In this document: positions 10,001 through 24,584 of the stretch, piece after piece | Layout: each line of letters begins with the position of its first letter | Position numbering within the stretch: position 1 is the first letter of the stretch | NCBI RefSeq assembly: GCF_017114915.1 | Contig: NZ_JAAUOE010000002.1 | Location: 1-64,000, forward strand | From: Pseudomonas frederiksbergensis | GTDB taxonomy: Bacteria; Pseudomonadota; Gammaproteobacteria; Pseudomonadales; Pseudomonadaceae | Direction of reading: 5' to 3' | DNA: 64,000 nt | The notes under the pieces: generated by a model | What the model was told of the DNA's origin: nothing | Database searches by the model: none | The model's input: the letters and a program-made list of their open reading frames with translations, nothing else | Program-made: the position numbers and the translations under genes

Positions 10001-11028
10001 AAGGTCGCACCGTGTACCAGGTGGCGATCGCCAACAGCGAAGAAGTCAAACGCGGCACCTTTGTGATGCCGACCCTGATCGAACTGGAAAGCTTCGACGA
10101 GCTGCAACGGGAGATTTTCGGCCCGGTGCTGCACGTGGTGCGCTACAAGCGCAAAGACATCGACCAGTTGATCGGCCAGATCAACGCGTCCGGCTACGGC
10201 CTGACCCTGGGCGTGCACACGCGCATCGACGAGACCATCGCCAAGGTGATCGACAACGTCAACGCCGGTAACGTCTACGTCAACCGCAACATCGTCGGTG
10301 CCGTGGTCGGCGTGCAGCCATTCGGCGGCGAAGGCTTGTCGGGTACAGGTCCGAAAGCCGGTGGTCCGCTGTACCTGTACCGCCTGCTGTCGACACGTCC
10401 TACCGATGCGATCGAACAATCCTTCGCTCGCGGCGACGCCATCGCTGCACCGGACGTGCGTCTGCGTGATGCCATGAGCAAACCGCTGACTGCGCTGAAA
10501 GCCTGGGCCGACAGCAACAAGCTCACGGACCTGAGCGCCCTGTGCGTGCAGTTCGCGGCGCAATCCCAGAGCGGGATCACCCGCGTGCTGGCCGGCCCGA
10601 CCGGCGAGCGCAACAGCTACGCCATCCTGCCGCGCGAACACGTGCTGTGCCTGGCGGACGTCGAAGGCGATCTGCTGACTCAACTGGCGGCGGTATTGGC
10701 CGTTGGTGGTTCCGCGGTATGGCCGGACGCTGAACCGGGCAAGGCCTTGTTCGCACGCCTGCCGAAGGAAGTTCAGGCGCGGATCAAGCGAGTGGCCGAC
10801 TGGACCAAGGACGAAGTGGTGGTGGATGCAGTGCTGCATCATGGCCACTCCGATCAGCTGCGTGCGGTGTGCCAGCAAGTGGCCAAGCGTGCCGGCGCCA
10901 TCGTCGGGGTTCATGGTTTGTCGCAGGGTGATACCAACATTGCGCTGGAGCGTCTGGTGATCGAGCGGGCGTTGAGCGTCAATACCGCTGCGGCGGGGGG
11001 CAATGCCAGTTTGATGACCATTGGGTAA
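7075..11028 (+). CDS. putA: Trifunctional PutA: proline dehydrogenase, P5C dehydrogenase and repressor
   Basis: PutA oxidises proline to glutamate in two steps at the inner membrane and represses put genes when proline is absent. The 1317-residue protein has an N-terminal ribbon-helix-helix domain (residues 1-47, MATTTLGVKLDDPTRERLKA). The FAD proline dehydrogenase barrel lies at about 260-570 (YEGPGISIKLSALHPRYS, RLVKGAYWD). The aldehyde dehydrogenase domain lies at about 640-1130, with ETGGQNAMIV near residue 880 and catalytic Cys near 914 in SAGQRCSALR. A C-terminal conserved domain closes the protein. The ATG at 7075 has GAGG eight bases upstream; an in-frame ATG at 7039 would precede the DNA-binding domain by 12 residues and has no such site. 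The operator array lies immediately upstream. Confidence 0.97.
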   Translation: MATTTLGVKLDDPTRERLKAAATSIDRTPHWLIKQAIFNYLEKLEGGATLSELNGLNGKEVDEAGEIHVDHAHQCFLEFAESILPQSVLRASITAAYRRPEPEVVPMLIEQARLPAPMAEATNKLAASIAEKLRNQKSAGGRAGIVQGLLQEFSLSSQEGVALMCLAEALLRIPDKGTRDALIRDKISTGNWQPHLGNSPSLFVNAATWGLLLTGKLVSTHNEAGLTSSLSRIIGKSGEPMIRKGVDMAMRLMGEQFVTGETIAEALANASKFEAKGFRYSYDMLGEAALTEHDAQKYLASYEQAIHAIGKASHGRGIYEGPGISIKLSALHPRYSRAQYERVMDELYPRLLSLTLLAKQYDIGLNIDAEEADRLELSLDLLERLCFEPQLTGWNGIGFVIQAYQKRCPYVIDYVIDLARRSRHRLMIRLVKGAYWDSEIKRAQVEGLEGYPVYTRKVYTDVSYIACARKLLSVPEVIYPQFATHNAHTLSAIYHIAGQNYYPGQYEFQCLHGMGEPLYEQVVGKVSEGKLNRPCRVYAPVGTHETLLAYLVRRLLENGANTSFVNRIADQSISIQELVADPVASIEQMATLEGGFGLPHPRIPLPRDLYGAERANSSGIDMANEHRLASLSCALLATAHNNWKAAPMLGCASSSETPAPVLNPSDLRDVVGHVQEATVDDVDNAIQCALNAAPIWQATPPAERAAILERAADLMEGEIQPLMGLLAREAGKTFANAIAEVREAVDFLRYYAVQARNDFTNDAHRPLGPVVCISPWNFPLAIFSGQVAAALAAGNPVLAKPAEQTPLVAAQAVRLLLEAGIPEGVVQLLPGRGETVGARLVGDDRVKGVMFTGSTEVARLLQRNIAGRLDAQGRPIPLIAETGGQNAMIVDSSALTEQVVIDVVSSAFDSAGQRCSALRVLCLQEDSADRVIEMLKGAMAECRLGNPERLSVDIGPVIDAEAKAGIEKHIQAMRDKGRTVYQVAIANSEEVKRGTFVMPTLIELESFDELQREIFGPVLHVVRYKRKDIDQLIGQINASGYGLTLGVHTRIDETIAKVIDNVNAGNVYVNRNIVGAVVGVQPFGGEGLSGTGPKAGGPLYLYRLLSTRPTDAIEQSFARGDAIAAPDVRLRDAMSKPLTALKAWADSNKLTDLSALCVQFAAQSQSGITRVLAGPTGERNSYAILPREHVLCLADVEGDLLTQLAAVLAVGGSAVWPDAEPGKALFARLPKEVQARIKRVADWTKDEVVVDAVLHHGHSDQLRAVCQQVAKRAGAIVGVHGLSQGDTNIALERLVIERALSVNTAAAGGNASLMTIG

Positions 11029-11063
11029 ACCGTAATAAAACCGGGGGCCTGCAATAGGTGCTG

Positions 11064-11096
11064 TGATCGTTCCCACGCAGAGCGTGGGAACGATCA
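11064..11096. repeat. Short REP-type palindrome after putA
   Basis: TGATCGTTCCCACGC (11064-11078) pairs with GCGTGGGAACGATCA (11082-11096) across three bases. The same GATCGTTCCCACGC core recurs at 13014, so this is a dispersed repeat family. It may also act as a transcription stop for putA, although there is no T tract. Confidence 0.7.
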
Positions 11097-11199
11097 TGCC
11101 CTACCCTTGTTTTGCCTCTCCATCACGCGCATCAATCATCCTGTTCAGCCTCTATTCCCACGCCTAGACTCGGTCCATCCCAAATAAAGGTAGGCCGCC

Positions 11200-13002
11200 A
11201 TGTCCGAGACGTTGCTCAGTTCCCGTAATCTGGCTTTCGAGCTGTATGAAGTCCTCGATGCCGAGGGCCTGACCCAGCGTGAGCGTTTCGCCGAGCACAA
11301 TCGCGAGACCTTCGATGCCGCCATCGGCACCGCCCGCACCATCGCCGAGAAGTTCTTCGCCCCGCACAACCGCAAGGGCGACGAGAACGAGCCGCGCTAT
11401 GAGGACGGTCAGGCGATTCTGATTCCGGAAGTGAAAACGGCGGTGGATGCCTTCCTCGAAGCCGGTTTCCTCAACGCCGCGCGCAGTTTCGATGCCGGCG
11501 GCATGCAACTTCCTACATTGCTGTCCCAGGCTTGCTTCGCGCACTTCCAATCGGCCAACGCGGCGTCGACCTCCTACCCGTTCCTGACCATGGGCGCGGC
11601 CAACCTGATTGAAAGCTTCGGCACCGATGAGCAGAAGCAGCGCTTCCTGCAACCGATGATCGACGGTCGTTTCTTCGGCACCATGGCCCTCACCGAACCT
11701 CACGCCGGCTCGTCGCTGTCGGATATTCGTACACGCGCCGAGCCAGCGTCCGACGGCACGTATCGACTCAAGGGCAACAAGATCTTCATTTCCGGTGGCG
11801 ATCACCCACTGTCGGAAAACATCGTGCATATGGTGCTGGCCAAGCTGCCAGACGCGCCGGCCGGGGTGAAGGGGATTTCGCTGTTTATCGTGCCCAAGTT
11901 CCTGGTCAACGATGACGGCAGTCTCGGCAAGCGCAACGATGTGCTGCTGGCCGGGTTGTTTCACAAGATGGGCTGGCGCGGCACCACCTCCACCGCGCTG
12001 AATTTTGGCGATAACGGTGAGTGCGTCGGCTATATGGTGGGCAAGCCGCACCATGGCTTGAGCTACATGTTCCAAATGATGAACGAGGCGCGGATCGGCG
12101 TCGGCATGGGCGCGGTGATGCTGGGCTACGCCGGCTACTTGTATTCCCTGGAATACGCCCGCGAGCGTCCGCAAGGTCGGGTGCCGGACAGTAAGGATCC
12201 GACCACCGCACCGGTGGCGATCATTCAGCACGCCGACGTTAAACGCATGTTGTTGACCCAAAAATCCTACGTCGAAGGCGCGTTCGACCTTGGGCTGTAC
12301 GCGGCACGGCTGTTCGACGACACCACGACGCTGGAAACCGAAGCTGAACGTAAACAGGCCCATGAGCTACTGGATTTGCTGACGCCGATCGTCAAATCCT
12401 GGCCATCGGAGTTTTGCCTCAAGGCTAACGAACTGGCGATCCAGATTCTCGGCGGCCACGGCTACACCCGTGAGTATCCGGTGGAGCAGTATTACCGCGA
12501 CAACCGCCTGAACCCGATCCATGAAGGCACCCACGGCATTCAGTCGCTGGACTTGCTGGGGCGCAAACTGGCGCAGAACGATGGCGCGGGGCTCAAGCAA
12601 CTGATCCGCCTGATCGCCGACACCACCGAGCGGGCGCAGGCGTATGAATCACTGACGCCGCTGCGCGAACCGCTGGAGAAACTGGTGGCGCGCCTGCAAA
12701 CCGTGACCATCGGCCTGCTGACCGATCTGGCCCAGGGCAAGGTCAACAGCAGCCTGGCGAACTCGGCGCTGTACCTGAAAGTGTTCGGGCACACGGTGAT
12801 TGGTTGGCGCTGGCTGGAACAGGCGATTCATGCCGAGGAAGGGTTGGCCAAAGGGAATGCGGCGGATGAGAACTTCTATAAAGGCAAACTACAGGCGGCG
12901 CGGTATTTTCTGACGTGGGAAGTGCCGGGTTGCCACCATGAGCTGGCGATTCTTGAGGCGCGGGATGATGTGTGCCTGGGCATGCAGGATGAGTGGTTCT
13001 GA
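11200..13002 (+). CDS. Acyl-CoA dehydrogenase with C-terminal extension (DmdC-like)
   Basis: This 600-residue FAD acyl-CoA dehydrogenase is longer than the usual 380-400 residues because of N- and C-terminal extensions, as in DmdC-type enzymes. It has GTMALTEPHAGSSLSDIRT for FAD/substrate binding, the GGHGYTREYPVEQYYRDNR segment, and RLNPIHEGTHGIQ, which carries the likely catalytic Glu. The substrate is unknown; long-chain acyl-CoA or 3-methylthiopropionyl-CoA are both seen in the family. AAAGGTAGG lies before the ATG. It stands alone between two REP elements and is followed by genes on the other strand. The same type of gene precedes nhaP2 and mscK in P. aeruginosa as I recall, so the zapBA-chemoreceptor block here interrupts that order. 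Confidence 0.88.
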   Translation: MSETLLSSRNLAFELYEVLDAEGLTQRERFAEHNRETFDAAIGTARTIAEKFFAPHNRKGDENEPRYEDGQAILIPEVKTAVDAFLEAGFLNAARSFDAGGMQLPTLLSQACFAHFQSANAASTSYPFLTMGAANLIESFGTDEQKQRFLQPMIDGRFFGTMALTEPHAGSSLSDIRTRAEPASDGTYRLKGNKIFISGGDHPLSENIVHMVLAKLPDAPAGVKGISLFIVPKFLVNDDGSLGKRNDVLLAGLFHKMGWRGTTSTALNFGDNGECVGYMVGKPHHGLSYMFQMMNEARIGVGMGAVMLGYAGYLYSLEYARERPQGRVPDSKDPTTAPVAIIQHADVKRMLLTQKSYVEGAFDLGLYAARLFDDTTTLETEAERKQAHELLDLLTPIVKSWPSEFCLKANELAIQILGGHGYTREYPVEQYYRDNRLNPIHEGTHGIQSLDLLGRKLAQNDGAGLKQLIRLIADTTERAQAYESLTPLREPLEKLVARLQTVTIGLLTDLAQGKVNSSLANSALYLKVFGHTVIGWRWLEQAIHAEEGLAKGNAADENFYKGKLQAARYFLTWEVPGCHHELAILEARDDVCLGMQDEWF

Positions 13003-13013
13003 CCCCCTCACAC

Positions 13014-13120
13014 TGATCGTTCCCACGCTCCGCGTGGGAATGCCTCAGGGGACGCTCCGCGTTCCAATGGGACGCGGAGCGTCCCGGGCTGCATTCCTTT
13101 GCTGCGCGTGGGAATGATCG
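13014..13120. repeat. Compound REP element between the dehydrogenase and chemoreceptor genes
   Basis: Nested palindromes are built from GATCGTTCCCACGC/GCGTGGGAA and GGACGCTCCGCGTTCC/GGGACGCGGAGCGTCCC. They fill almost the whole spacer between two convergent genes and may serve as their shared end. Confidence 0.75.
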
Positions 13121-13121
13121 G

Positions 13122-15071
13122 TTAGCTGAGTTTGAAACTGCTCATCTGCCGCGCCAAATCATCGGCCAGGCGCTGTAGCGTCTGGCAGTCTTCACGGCAA
13201 GCCCTGACTTCCCCCGCCGTCGCCCGCGCCAAATCGGAAATCCCCTGAACGTTGCGGTTGATTTCCTCGGTCACCGCCGATTGCTCTTCCGTCGCTGTCG
13301 CCACCTGATGGTTCATGTCGCTGATGTGCTCGACCTGCCCGGTAATCGCCGTCAACGAAGCCCCGGTGCGCTGACTCGACTCAACCCCCGTGCCAGTCGC
13401 CGCTTGCCCGGCGTGCATGGAAGACACCGCATGCTCCGCGCCCTGCTTGAGGCTGCCGATCATCTGCTGGATCTCGTCGGTGGACGACTGAGTCCGCCGC
13501 GCCAGGGTCCGCACTTCATCGGCCACCACGGCAAAGCCACGGCCCATGTCCCCGGCCCGCGCCGCTTCGATGGCCGCGTTGAGCGCCAGCAAATTGGTCT
13601 GCTCGGATATCCCGCGAATCACCGCCAACACCTGATCGATGGACGCCACCTGCTGGGCCAACTCGCCCACCGCTCCGGCGGCGACGCCAATTTCATCGGA
13701 CATGCTTTCGATATGCCGGATCGATCCGCCCACCACTTCCCGCGCTTGCAGCGCTTCATCCCGCGCAGTTTGCGAAGCGAGCGCCGCGTTGCCGGCGTTC
13801 TGCGCGATTTCCTGCACGGTCAGGCCCATTTCATGGACAGCGGTGGCAACCATGTCGGTCATTTCCTGCTGACGTCCGGAACGTTCGGCCGTGTTGTCCA
13901 CCACCCGCGCCACCTGGCTGACCGCCGTGCGCAAACGCTCACTGGTGGCCAGCACTTCGCCGATCATCTCGCGCTGACTTTCCAGGAACCGATTAAAGCC
14001 GCGAGCCAGGTCACCCAGCTCATCGGCGCGGCTGGAATCTAACCGGTGGGTCAAATCTCCACCACCGCTACCGATGGCAACCAGCGCCGCTGTTACCTGA
14101 CGAATCGGTCGCACCAATCCACGAGCCAGCAACACCACTAATAAAAGACAAACCAATGCCACGGCCAGACCAATGCCGCTGCTCATCCACATCGCCCGAC
14201 GAGCTTCGGCGTAGATCTGCGACTGCGGCACTTCGGCCACCAGGGTCCAGCCCAGATCACGCAGCGGCAGGCTCAACGCCAGAAACTCTTCGCCATCGCG
14301 GACAAAACTGCTGCTGGCAGACGCGGTGGAGGTAGAGAGCTGCCCCATGACCGCTTGCGCCGCCGAAGCGCCGATCTGTTCGACCAGTGTACGTTTGCCG
14401 CTGAACTGCGCTTCGGGGTGAATTTGGATCAAACCGTCGGAACGCACGAGATAGACCTTGCCGCGCTCACCGAAGTTGAAGTTGTGGATCAGCTCCGACA
14501 ACTCTTTCATGCTCAGGCCCAGCCCGGCAACGCCCACGACTTTGCCGGCCTGCTCGACCTTGAGGTCAATGAACAGCGCCAACTCGCCGGTGGCGGTGTC
14601 ATGATCGATATTGAGGGTGCGTGGCTGATTACTGTCGAGGAACGAATAGAACCAGGCGTCGCTGGGATTGGAGCGGCTGAGTGTGCGGTCCAGGCCCTTT
14701 TCGGTGAAGTAATGGTTTGAAGCGGTACCGATGATCAGCGCGGTAAAGGCTTTGTGCTCGGCGCGGATGCCTTCCAGGTAACTGACGAAGCCTGCCGTCT
14801 GGGCAGTGTTTTCGCCCCCGGCCAGCCAGTCGCGCACCATGCTGTTACTGGCGATGTCCTTGGCGGCGGTGAGGGGTTGGACGAGGATGCGCTCGATGTC
14901 GTTGCGCATCGCTTCGATGCTCGACGGTAGTGCTTGTTCGACCAGATAGCGCTGGGCAAGACGATTGACCACGAGGGTATAAATGCCAACCACGATCAAA
15001 ATACTGACCAGCAGGGCGGTGCCCATGCTCAGGATCAACTGCCACTGAATACTGCGTCGCCAGAACTGCAT
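13122..15071 (-). CDS. Methyl-accepting chemotaxis protein with large periplasmic (dCache-like) sensor
   Basis: This is an inner-membrane chemoreceptor that signals to CheA/CheW. The 649 residues run as follows: TM1 at about 10-33, a periplasmic domain of about 260 residues that resembles dCache ([33 protein letters not shown]), TM2 at about 294-317 and HAMP at about 315-370. A cytoplasmic signalling domain follows, with hairpin tip [23 protein letters not shown] near the expected place. I chose the ATG at 15071 ([12 protein letters not shown]) because it puts a short basic segment before TM1; an upstream ATG at 15131 would add 20 hydrophobic residues. The ligand is unknown; the dCache fold often binds amino acids or polyamines. 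Confidence 0.9.
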   Translation of the reverse strand: MQFWRRSIQWQLILSMGTALLVSILIVVGIYTLVVNRLAQRYLVEQALPSSIEAMRNDIERILVQPLTAAKDIASNSMVRDWLAGGENTAQTAGFVSYLEGIRAEHKAFTALIIGTASNHYFTEKGLDRTLSRSNPSDAWFYSFLDSNQPRTLNIDHDTATGELALFIDLKVEQAGKVVGVAGLGLSMKELSELIHNFNFGERGKVYLVRSDGLIQIHPEAQFSGKRTLVEQIGASAAQAVMGQLSTSTASASSSFVRDGEEFLALSLPLRDLGWTLVAEVPQSQIYAEARRAMWMSSGIGLAVALVCLLLVVLLARGLVRPIRQVTAALVAIGSGGGDLTHRLDSSRADELGDLARGFNRFLESQREMIGEVLATSERLRTAVSQVARVVDNTAERSGRQQEMTDMVATAVHEMGLTVQEIAQNAGNAALASQTARDEALQAREVVGGSIRHIESMSDEIGVAAGAVGELAQQVASIDQVLAVIRGISEQTNLLALNAAIEAARAGDMGRGFAVVADEVRTLARRTQSSTDEIQQMIGSLKQGAEHAVSSMHAGQAATGTGVESSQRTGASLTAITGQVEHISDMNHQVATATEEQSAVTEEINRNVQGISDLARATAGEVRACREDCQTLQRLADDLARQMSSFKLS

Positions 15072-15121
15072 GGAGCACCCCCAAAGAATAAGAGGCTGAA
15101 ACACTGCAACAGCCGTGCCGA

Positions 15122-15131
15122 TTGTATACAA
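15122..15131. promoter_or_regulatory. Perfect TTGTATACAA palindrome upstream of the chemoreceptor gene
   Basis: A ten-base perfect palindrome lies 51 bases upstream of the chemoreceptor ATG, in the 100-base spacer after zapA. It resembles the short palindromes bound by GntR-family repressors, but the context gives no regulator. Confidence 0.3.
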
Positions 15132-15171
15132 CTAAATCGACAATTTATTCTTTGGTTGTGCGCAAAGCCGA

Positions 15172-15474
15172 TCAGGCCTGATTGATCGTCTTGGCGATCA
15201 CTTCAACCGTGGCGCTGACTTGCTCTTGGTAACGGTCGAGTTCCTGCTGGTGACGCTTTTGCATTTCGATCTGCTGCGAGCACAAGTTCATCGCCGCCAG
15301 TACCAGCAAGCGGTCACCGATCAGCGTCGGGTATTTCTTTTTGGTCTCGGCCAGGGCGGCCTTCAACATCAACGCAGCGTCCAGCAGGGTCTGCTCTTCC
15401 CCGGCCGGCGCCTTGATCGAATAGTCCTCACCCAGAATCGAGACGACTTTTACCCCTGCGGCGCCGTAACTCAT
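15172..15474 (-). CDS. zapA: Cell division protein ZapA
   Basis: ZapA binds FtsZ and bundles protofilaments at the division ring. The 100-residue product has the globular N-terminal part with VVSILGEDYSIKAPAGEEQTL, the typical DRLLVLAAMNLC helix and a C-terminal coiled coil (SQQIEMQKRHQQELDRYQEQ). Its ATG overlaps the stop of the upstream coiled-coil gene (ATGA), so the two are co-translated. In other Pseudomonas genomes that I know, zapA is followed by 6S RNA and a 5-formyltetrahydrofolate cyclo-ligase. Here only 100 bases follow before a chemoreceptor gene, so neither is present. Confidence 0.92.
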   Translation of the reverse strand: MSYGAAGVKVVSILGEDYSIKAPAGEEQTLLDAALMLKAALAETKKKYPTLIGDRLLVLAAMNLCSQQIEMQKRHQQELDRYQEQVSATVEVIAKTINQA

Positions 15475-15701
15475 GCGCTGACAGGGCCGGTGCTGACGCG
15501 CTCAACCAAGGCCTGGATGCGTGCAACGGTGGCGCCTTGCTTCTCTTCCTGTTCCATCAGGCTCAGCTGCAGGCTTTCGTTTTCATCCTTGACCTGGGCC
15601 AGTTCCGCGCTCAGGGATTGGTTGGTGCCGAGCAGGGTCTGGTTCTGTTGCACCAAGTCGCTGACCAGTTGTTCCAGTTGGCTTAGGGATGCTTCTAACA
15701 T
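15471..15701 (-). CDS. Small coiled-coil ZapB-like protein (TIGR02449 type)
   Basis: This 76-residue, almost fully helical protein starts MLEASLSQLEQLVSDLVQQ and continues with heptads rich in Leu, Gln and Glu. It fits the family always found just upstream of zapA in pseudomonads and likened to ZapB. The ATG at 15701 was chosen because the coiled coil begins there; an in-frame extension upstream to 15803 has no family resemblance. Its role in division is inferred from the partner gene. Confidence 0.85.
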   Translation of the reverse strand: MLEASLSQLEQLVSDLVQQNQTLLGTNQSLSAELAQVKDENESLQLSLMEQEEKQGATVARIQALVERVSTGPVSA

Positions 15702-15976
15702 TTTGATTTTCCGGGCATTTTCAAAGGGCGCGTACGATAAAGAAAAGTCACCGTGGATGCCAGGGTTATGCAGGCGCAAGGCCTTGATTTTCCTGGCGGG
15801 CAACCTTCCTCGCGAGCTTTAAAGACTGTGATCGGCGGCTCTGGTTCCTGCACTTCGTCGTCGCGTCCCTTCTGCGACAAAAGCGCGCAGCGACTCAAGA
15901 CTTTAGTCGTATGACCGATAAGCCCTCTATATCGCAGTCTCAGCCCCGCACGGATGCGCTCTTTTCGGTGAACACC

Positions 15977-17602
15977 ATGTCCCTACGAAATATGAATATC
16001 GCACCGCGGGCGCTCCTCGGTTTTGCCCTGATTGGCGGCCTGATGCTGGTTCTGGGCGTGTTCGCCCTGAACCAGATGAGCAAGATTCGCGACGCCGCCG
16101 AGGAGATCACCTCGAACAGCGTTCCGAGCATTAAAAGTCTCGATGAGTTCACTCAGCTGACCCTGCGCCTGCGTGTGCTGTCTTATCGCCTGTTGGTGAA
16201 TCGCGAGCCGGACGTCCAGCAGAAAACCATCGAGCTGCTGGAAACCCGAAACCAGCAGATCCGAGCAGCTCAGGCGACCTACGAAAAGTTGATCGCCAGC
16301 CCGCAGGAACGTGCAGCCTATGATCAGTATGTGCAGTTGCTGGGACAGTACCGCCAGATCGAAGACCGGATGAAGAGCCTGTCGCGCAACAATCAGGTCG
16401 ACGAACTGCGCACGCTGCTCAACAACGATTTGATGAACAACTCCGAAGCCATCAACACCGTGCTCAACCGTTTGATGGAGATCAATACTCAGCAGACCGC
16501 CGACACCAACCAGCGAGCCGTCGACCAGTACGCCTCAGCCTTCAATCTGGTGATTACCCTGCTCGTCATCGCCACCGGCCTGACGGTTCTGTTCGCCTGG
16601 CTGCTGACCAACAGCATCACCCAGCCGATCGCCAACGCCCTGAATGCTGCCGAGGAAATCGCCGAAGGCAATCTGACGCGCCCGATTACGGTCGATGGCA
16701 ACGACGAAGCCGGTCGTCTGCTGGCGGCCATGGCGAAGATGCAGGACAAACTGCGCGACACCCTGCAACGGATTTCCGGTTCGGCCACGCAACTGGCGTC
16801 TGCCGCGGAAGAACTCAACAGCGTCACCGACGAAAGCGCCCGTGGCCTGACCCAGCAGAACAACGAAATCGAACAGGCCGCCACCGCCGTCAACGAAATG
16901 ACCAGCGCCGTGGAAGAAGTCGCCCGCAACGCCGTGAGCACCTCCGAAGCCTCGAAAAACGCCACCACTTCGGCGGGCGATGGTCGCGACCTGGTGCAGG
17001 AAACCGTCAGCGCCATCGAACGCATGAGCACCGACGTCCAGAGCACCGCCACCCTGATCGGCGATCTGGCCAACGAGTCGCGAGACATCGGCAAAGTGCT
17101 GGATGTGATTCGCGGCCTGGCCGACCAGACCAACCTGCTGGCGTTGAACGCCGCCATTGAAGCGGCCCGCGCCGGTGAAGCCGGTCGCGGTTTTGCAGTG
17201 GTCGCCGACGAAGTGCGTGCCCTGGCCCATCGCACCCAGCAGTCGACCAGCGAAATCGAACGCATGATCGGCAGCATCCAGAGCGGCACCGAACACGCCG
17301 TGGACTCGATGCGCAACAGCACCGAGCGCGCCGAGTCGACCTTGAACATCGCACGCGGTGCCGGTCTGTCGCTGGACACCATCAACAGCGCCATCGTCGA
17401 AATCAACGAGCGCAACCTGGTGATCGCCAGCGCGGCTGAAGAACAGGCGCAAGTGGCCCGTGAAGTGGACCGCAATCTGGTGAACATTCGCGACCTGTCG
17501 GTGCAATCGGCCACCGGTGCCAACCAGACGAGCGCTGCCAGCAGCGAACTGTCGCGCCTGGCGTTGGACCTGAACAACATGGTTGGGCGGTTTAGCCTGT
17601 AA
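15977..17602 (+). CDS. Methyl-accepting chemotaxis protein with four-helix-bundle sensor
   Basis: The 541-residue chemoreceptor has TM1 at about 13-33, a periplasmic four-helix bundle (4HB_MCP type, [20 protein letters not shown]), TM2 near 188-213, a HAMP domain and the MCP signalling domain with [20 protein letters not shown]. The start is uncertain. [16 protein letters not shown] from the ATG at 15977 matches the usual start of this receptor type, with a weak GGTGA upstream; an in-frame ATG at 15911 would add 22 hydrophilic residues. It is divergent from the zapB-like gene. The ligand is unknown. Confidence 0.9.
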   Translation: MSLRNMNIAPRALLGFALIGGLMLVLGVFALNQMSKIRDAAEEITSNSVPSIKSLDEFTQLTLRLRVLSYRLLVNREPDVQQKTIELLETRNQQIRAAQATYEKLIASPQERAAYDQYVQLLGQYRQIEDRMKSLSRNNQVDELRTLLNNDLMNNSEAINTVLNRLMEINTQQTADTNQRAVDQYASAFNLVITLLVIATGLTVLFAWLLTNSITQPIANALNAAEEIAEGNLTRPITVDGNDEAGRLLAAMAKMQDKLRDTLQRISGSATQLASAAEELNSVTDESARGLTQQNNEIEQAATAVNEMTSAVEEVARNAVSTSEASKNATTSAGDGRDLVQETVSAIERMSTDVQSTATLIGDLANESRDIGKVLDVIRGLADQTNLLALNAAIEAARAGEAGRGFAVVADEVRALAHRTQQSTSEIERMIGSIQSGTEHAVDSMRNSTERAESTLNIARGAGLSLDTINSAIVEINERNLVIASAAEEQAQVAREVDRNLVNIRDLSVQSATGANQTSAASSELSRLALDLNNMVGRFSL

Positions 17603-17623
17603 CCTGCCAACACCAAAATCCCC

Positions 17624-17705
17624 GTAGGAGCTGGCTTGCCAGCGAAGAGGCCCTCAAGTTTTTGCAGTGTTCTTGAGGGCGCCTTCGCTGGCAAACCAGC
17701 TCCTA
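17624..17705. repeat. REP inverted pair after the chemoreceptor gene
   Basis: GTAGGAGCTGGCTTGCCAGCG at 17624 pairs with the complementary arm ending at 17705 (GCTGGCAAACCAGCTCCTAC). Inside it, CCCTCAAG (17651-17658) pairs with CTTGAGGG (17672-17679). It is the same class as the element at 4926-5020. Confidence 0.8.
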
Positions 17706-17830
17706 CAACGCGCCTGGCTTTTGATCTGCAAAAGCTTTTTGACAGCATCACATTTCAACAGGTTAGAATCGCTGGCACGCGGACTGCATGGTCAGTTTGC
17801 GCCCGCCTCTAGCTTTCCGGAGTACTGCCT

Positions 17831-19573
17831 TTGAATGCGACGACCATCAACAGCCTGTTCTTGATCGGCGCGTTGCTGGTGGGTGCGAGCATTCTGGTGA
17901 GCTCACTTTCCTCGCGCCTCGGGATCCCGATTCTGGTGATCATCCTCGCGGTGGGCATGTCGGCCGGTGTCGACGGTGCCGGCATTATTTTCGATAACTA
18001 CCCCACGGCTTATCTGGTCGGCAACCTCGCCCTGGCAGTGATCCTGCTCGACGGCGGCTTGCGCACCCGGGTGACGAGTTTCCGCGTGGCGTTATGGCCG
18101 GCGCTGTCGCTGGCCACGGTCGGGGTGTTGATCACCACCGGGCTGACCGGGATGGCGGCTGCGTGGTTGTTCGATCTGAACCTGATTCAGGGCCTGCTGA
18201 TCGGCGCCATCGTCGGCTCTACCGACGCCGCGGCCGTGTTCTCGTTGTTGGGCGGCAAGGGCCTGAACGAACGGGTGAGCGCGAGCCTGGAGATTGAATC
18301 CGGCAGCAACGACCCGATGGCGGTGTTCCTCACCGTCACCCTGATCGACATGCTCGCCAGTGGCCAGACCGGCCTGCACTGGAGCCTGCTCGGGCACTTG
18401 GTGCGTGAATTCGGGATCGGCGGCGTCATCGGCCTCGGCGGCGGTTGGCTGATGCTGCAACTGGTCAACCGTATCCACCTGGCCACCGGCCTTTATCCGA
18501 TCCTGGTCATCGCCGGCGGCCTGGTGATATTTGCCCTGACCAACGCCCTGCATGGCAGCGGCTTTTTAGCGGTGTACCTGTGCGGTCTGGTGATCGGCAA
18601 CCGCCCGGTGCGCAGCCGTCACGGCATTCTGCACATGCTCGACGGCATGGCCTGGCTGGCCCAGATCGGCATGTTCCTGGTGCTGGGGCTGCTGGTCACG
18701 CCCCATGATTTGCTACCAATTGCCCTGCCGGCACTGGGCCTGGCGCTGTGGATGATTCTGTTTGCCCGCCCCCTGTCAGTGCTGGCCGGCCTGCTGCCCT
18801 TCAAGGCATTCCATGGGCGCGAAAAGGCATTCATTTCCTGGGTTGGCCTGCGCGGCGCCGTACCGATCATTCTGGCGGTGTTCCCGCTGATGGCGGGGCT
18901 GCCCAACGCTCAGCTGTATTTCAATCTGGCGTTCTTTATCGTGCTGGTGTCGCTGCTGGTGCAAGGCACAAGCCTGCCGTGGGTCGCCAAGCTTCTGAAA
19001 GTGACCGTCCCGCCGGAGCCTCTGCCGATCTCCCGATCAGCGCTGGAAGTGCATGTCACCAGCGAGTGGGAGCTGTTCGTTTATCGCCTCGGTGCCGAGA
19101 AATGGTGCATCGGCTCCCCCCTTCGCGAGCTGAAAATGCCCGAAGGCACCCGTATCGCGGCCCTGTTTCGTGGCCAGCAACTGCTCCATCCGTCGGGTAG
19201 TACGGTGCTCGAAGTCGATGATTTGCTCTGCGTGATCGGCCACGAACACAACCTCCCGGCCCTCGGAAAACTCTTCAGCCAGGCACCGCAACGGGGGCTG
19301 GATTTGCGCTTCTTCGGCGACTTCGTACTCGAAGGAGACGCCCAGCTGGGCGCGGTTGCTGCCCTGTACGGGTTGAAAGTCGAGGGCATCGACCCGAACA
19401 TGTCCCTGGGCCACTTCATTGCCCAGAAAGTGGGCGGCGCACCCGTCGTCGGTGACCAGGTGGAGTGGAACAACACCCTCTGGACCGTCGCGGTCATGGA
19501 AGGGAACAAGATTGGTAAAGTGGGCGTCAGATTCCCCGAAGGAAGTCGCCCCGGACCCGGCCTGTTCCTCTAA
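17831..19573 (+). CDS. nhaP2: K+/H+ antiporter NhaP2 (CvrA), CPA1 family
   Basis: NhaP2 exports K+ in exchange for protons and protects cells at low osmolarity. The 580-residue protein has about 12 membrane segments in its first 390 residues, including [20 protein letters not shown] with the transport Asp, and [15 protein letters not shown]. It then has a cytoplasmic RCK_C/TrkA-C type domain and a CorC-like end (about 400-580) that probably sense nucleotide or osmotic state. Translation starts at a TTG at 17831 with CGGAG eight bases upstream; no in-frame ATG fits. It is followed after 34 bases by mscK, an osmotic valve, so the pair may act together in turgor control. Confidence 0.9.
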   Translation: MNATTINSLFLIGALLVGASILVSSLSSRLGIPILVIILAVGMSAGVDGAGIIFDNYPTAYLVGNLALAVILLDGGLRTRVTSFRVALWPALSLATVGVLITTGLTGMAAAWLFDLNLIQGLLIGAIVGSTDAAAVFSLLGGKGLNERVSASLEIESGSNDPMAVFLTVTLIDMLASGQTGLHWSLLGHLVREFGIGGVIGLGGGWLMLQLVNRIHLATGLYPILVIAGGLVIFALTNALHGSGFLAVYLCGLVIGNRPVRSRHGILHMLDGMAWLAQIGMFLVLGLLVTPHDLLPIALPALGLALWMILFARPLSVLAGLLPFKAFHGREKAFISWVGLRGAVPIILAVFPLMAGLPNAQLYFNLAFFIVLVSLLVQGTSLPWVAKLLKVTVPPEPLPISRSALEVHVTSEWELFVYRLGAEKWCIGSPLRELKMPEGTRIAALFRGQQLLHPSGSTVLEVDDLLCVIGHEHNLPALGKLFSQAPQRGLDLRFFGDFVLEGDAQLGAVAALYGLKVEGIDPNMSLGHFIAQKVGGAPVVGDQVEWNNTLWTVAVMEGNKIGKVGVRFPEGSRPGPGLFL

Positions 19574-19607
19574 ACTCCACACTTCGTCTCGTTTTCGATC
19601 GGTCTCT

Positions 19608-22958
<3,351 letters not shown>

Positions 22959-22973
22959 GCGCGCTATCCCTAG

Positions 22974-24470
<1,497 letters not shown>

Positions 24471-24584
24471 ATGAAAAGGCCCTCTTTGCAACCGAAGAAG
24501 AAAATGGTCTGAAACCTATCTCCTTGATAAAGACCATCTTCGACTCCAGATCAATTTCATGAACTGCCCAACTGAGAGCCAATC

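Noticed and set aside
8965..11097. 710-codon frame on the minus strand opposite putA
   Set aside because: Exact antisense shadow of putA with His/Gln/Arg-rich translation and no recognisable domain.
15702..15976. Possible 6S RNA near zapA
   Set aside because: 6S RNA lies downstream of zapA in known Pseudomonas, not upstream. I see no long closing stem here, and only 100 bases lie downstream.
11029..17830. Insertion sequence or prophage responsible for the zapBA-chemoreceptor block
   Set aside because: I see no transposase, integrase, terminal inverted repeats of IS type or target duplications; only REP elements.
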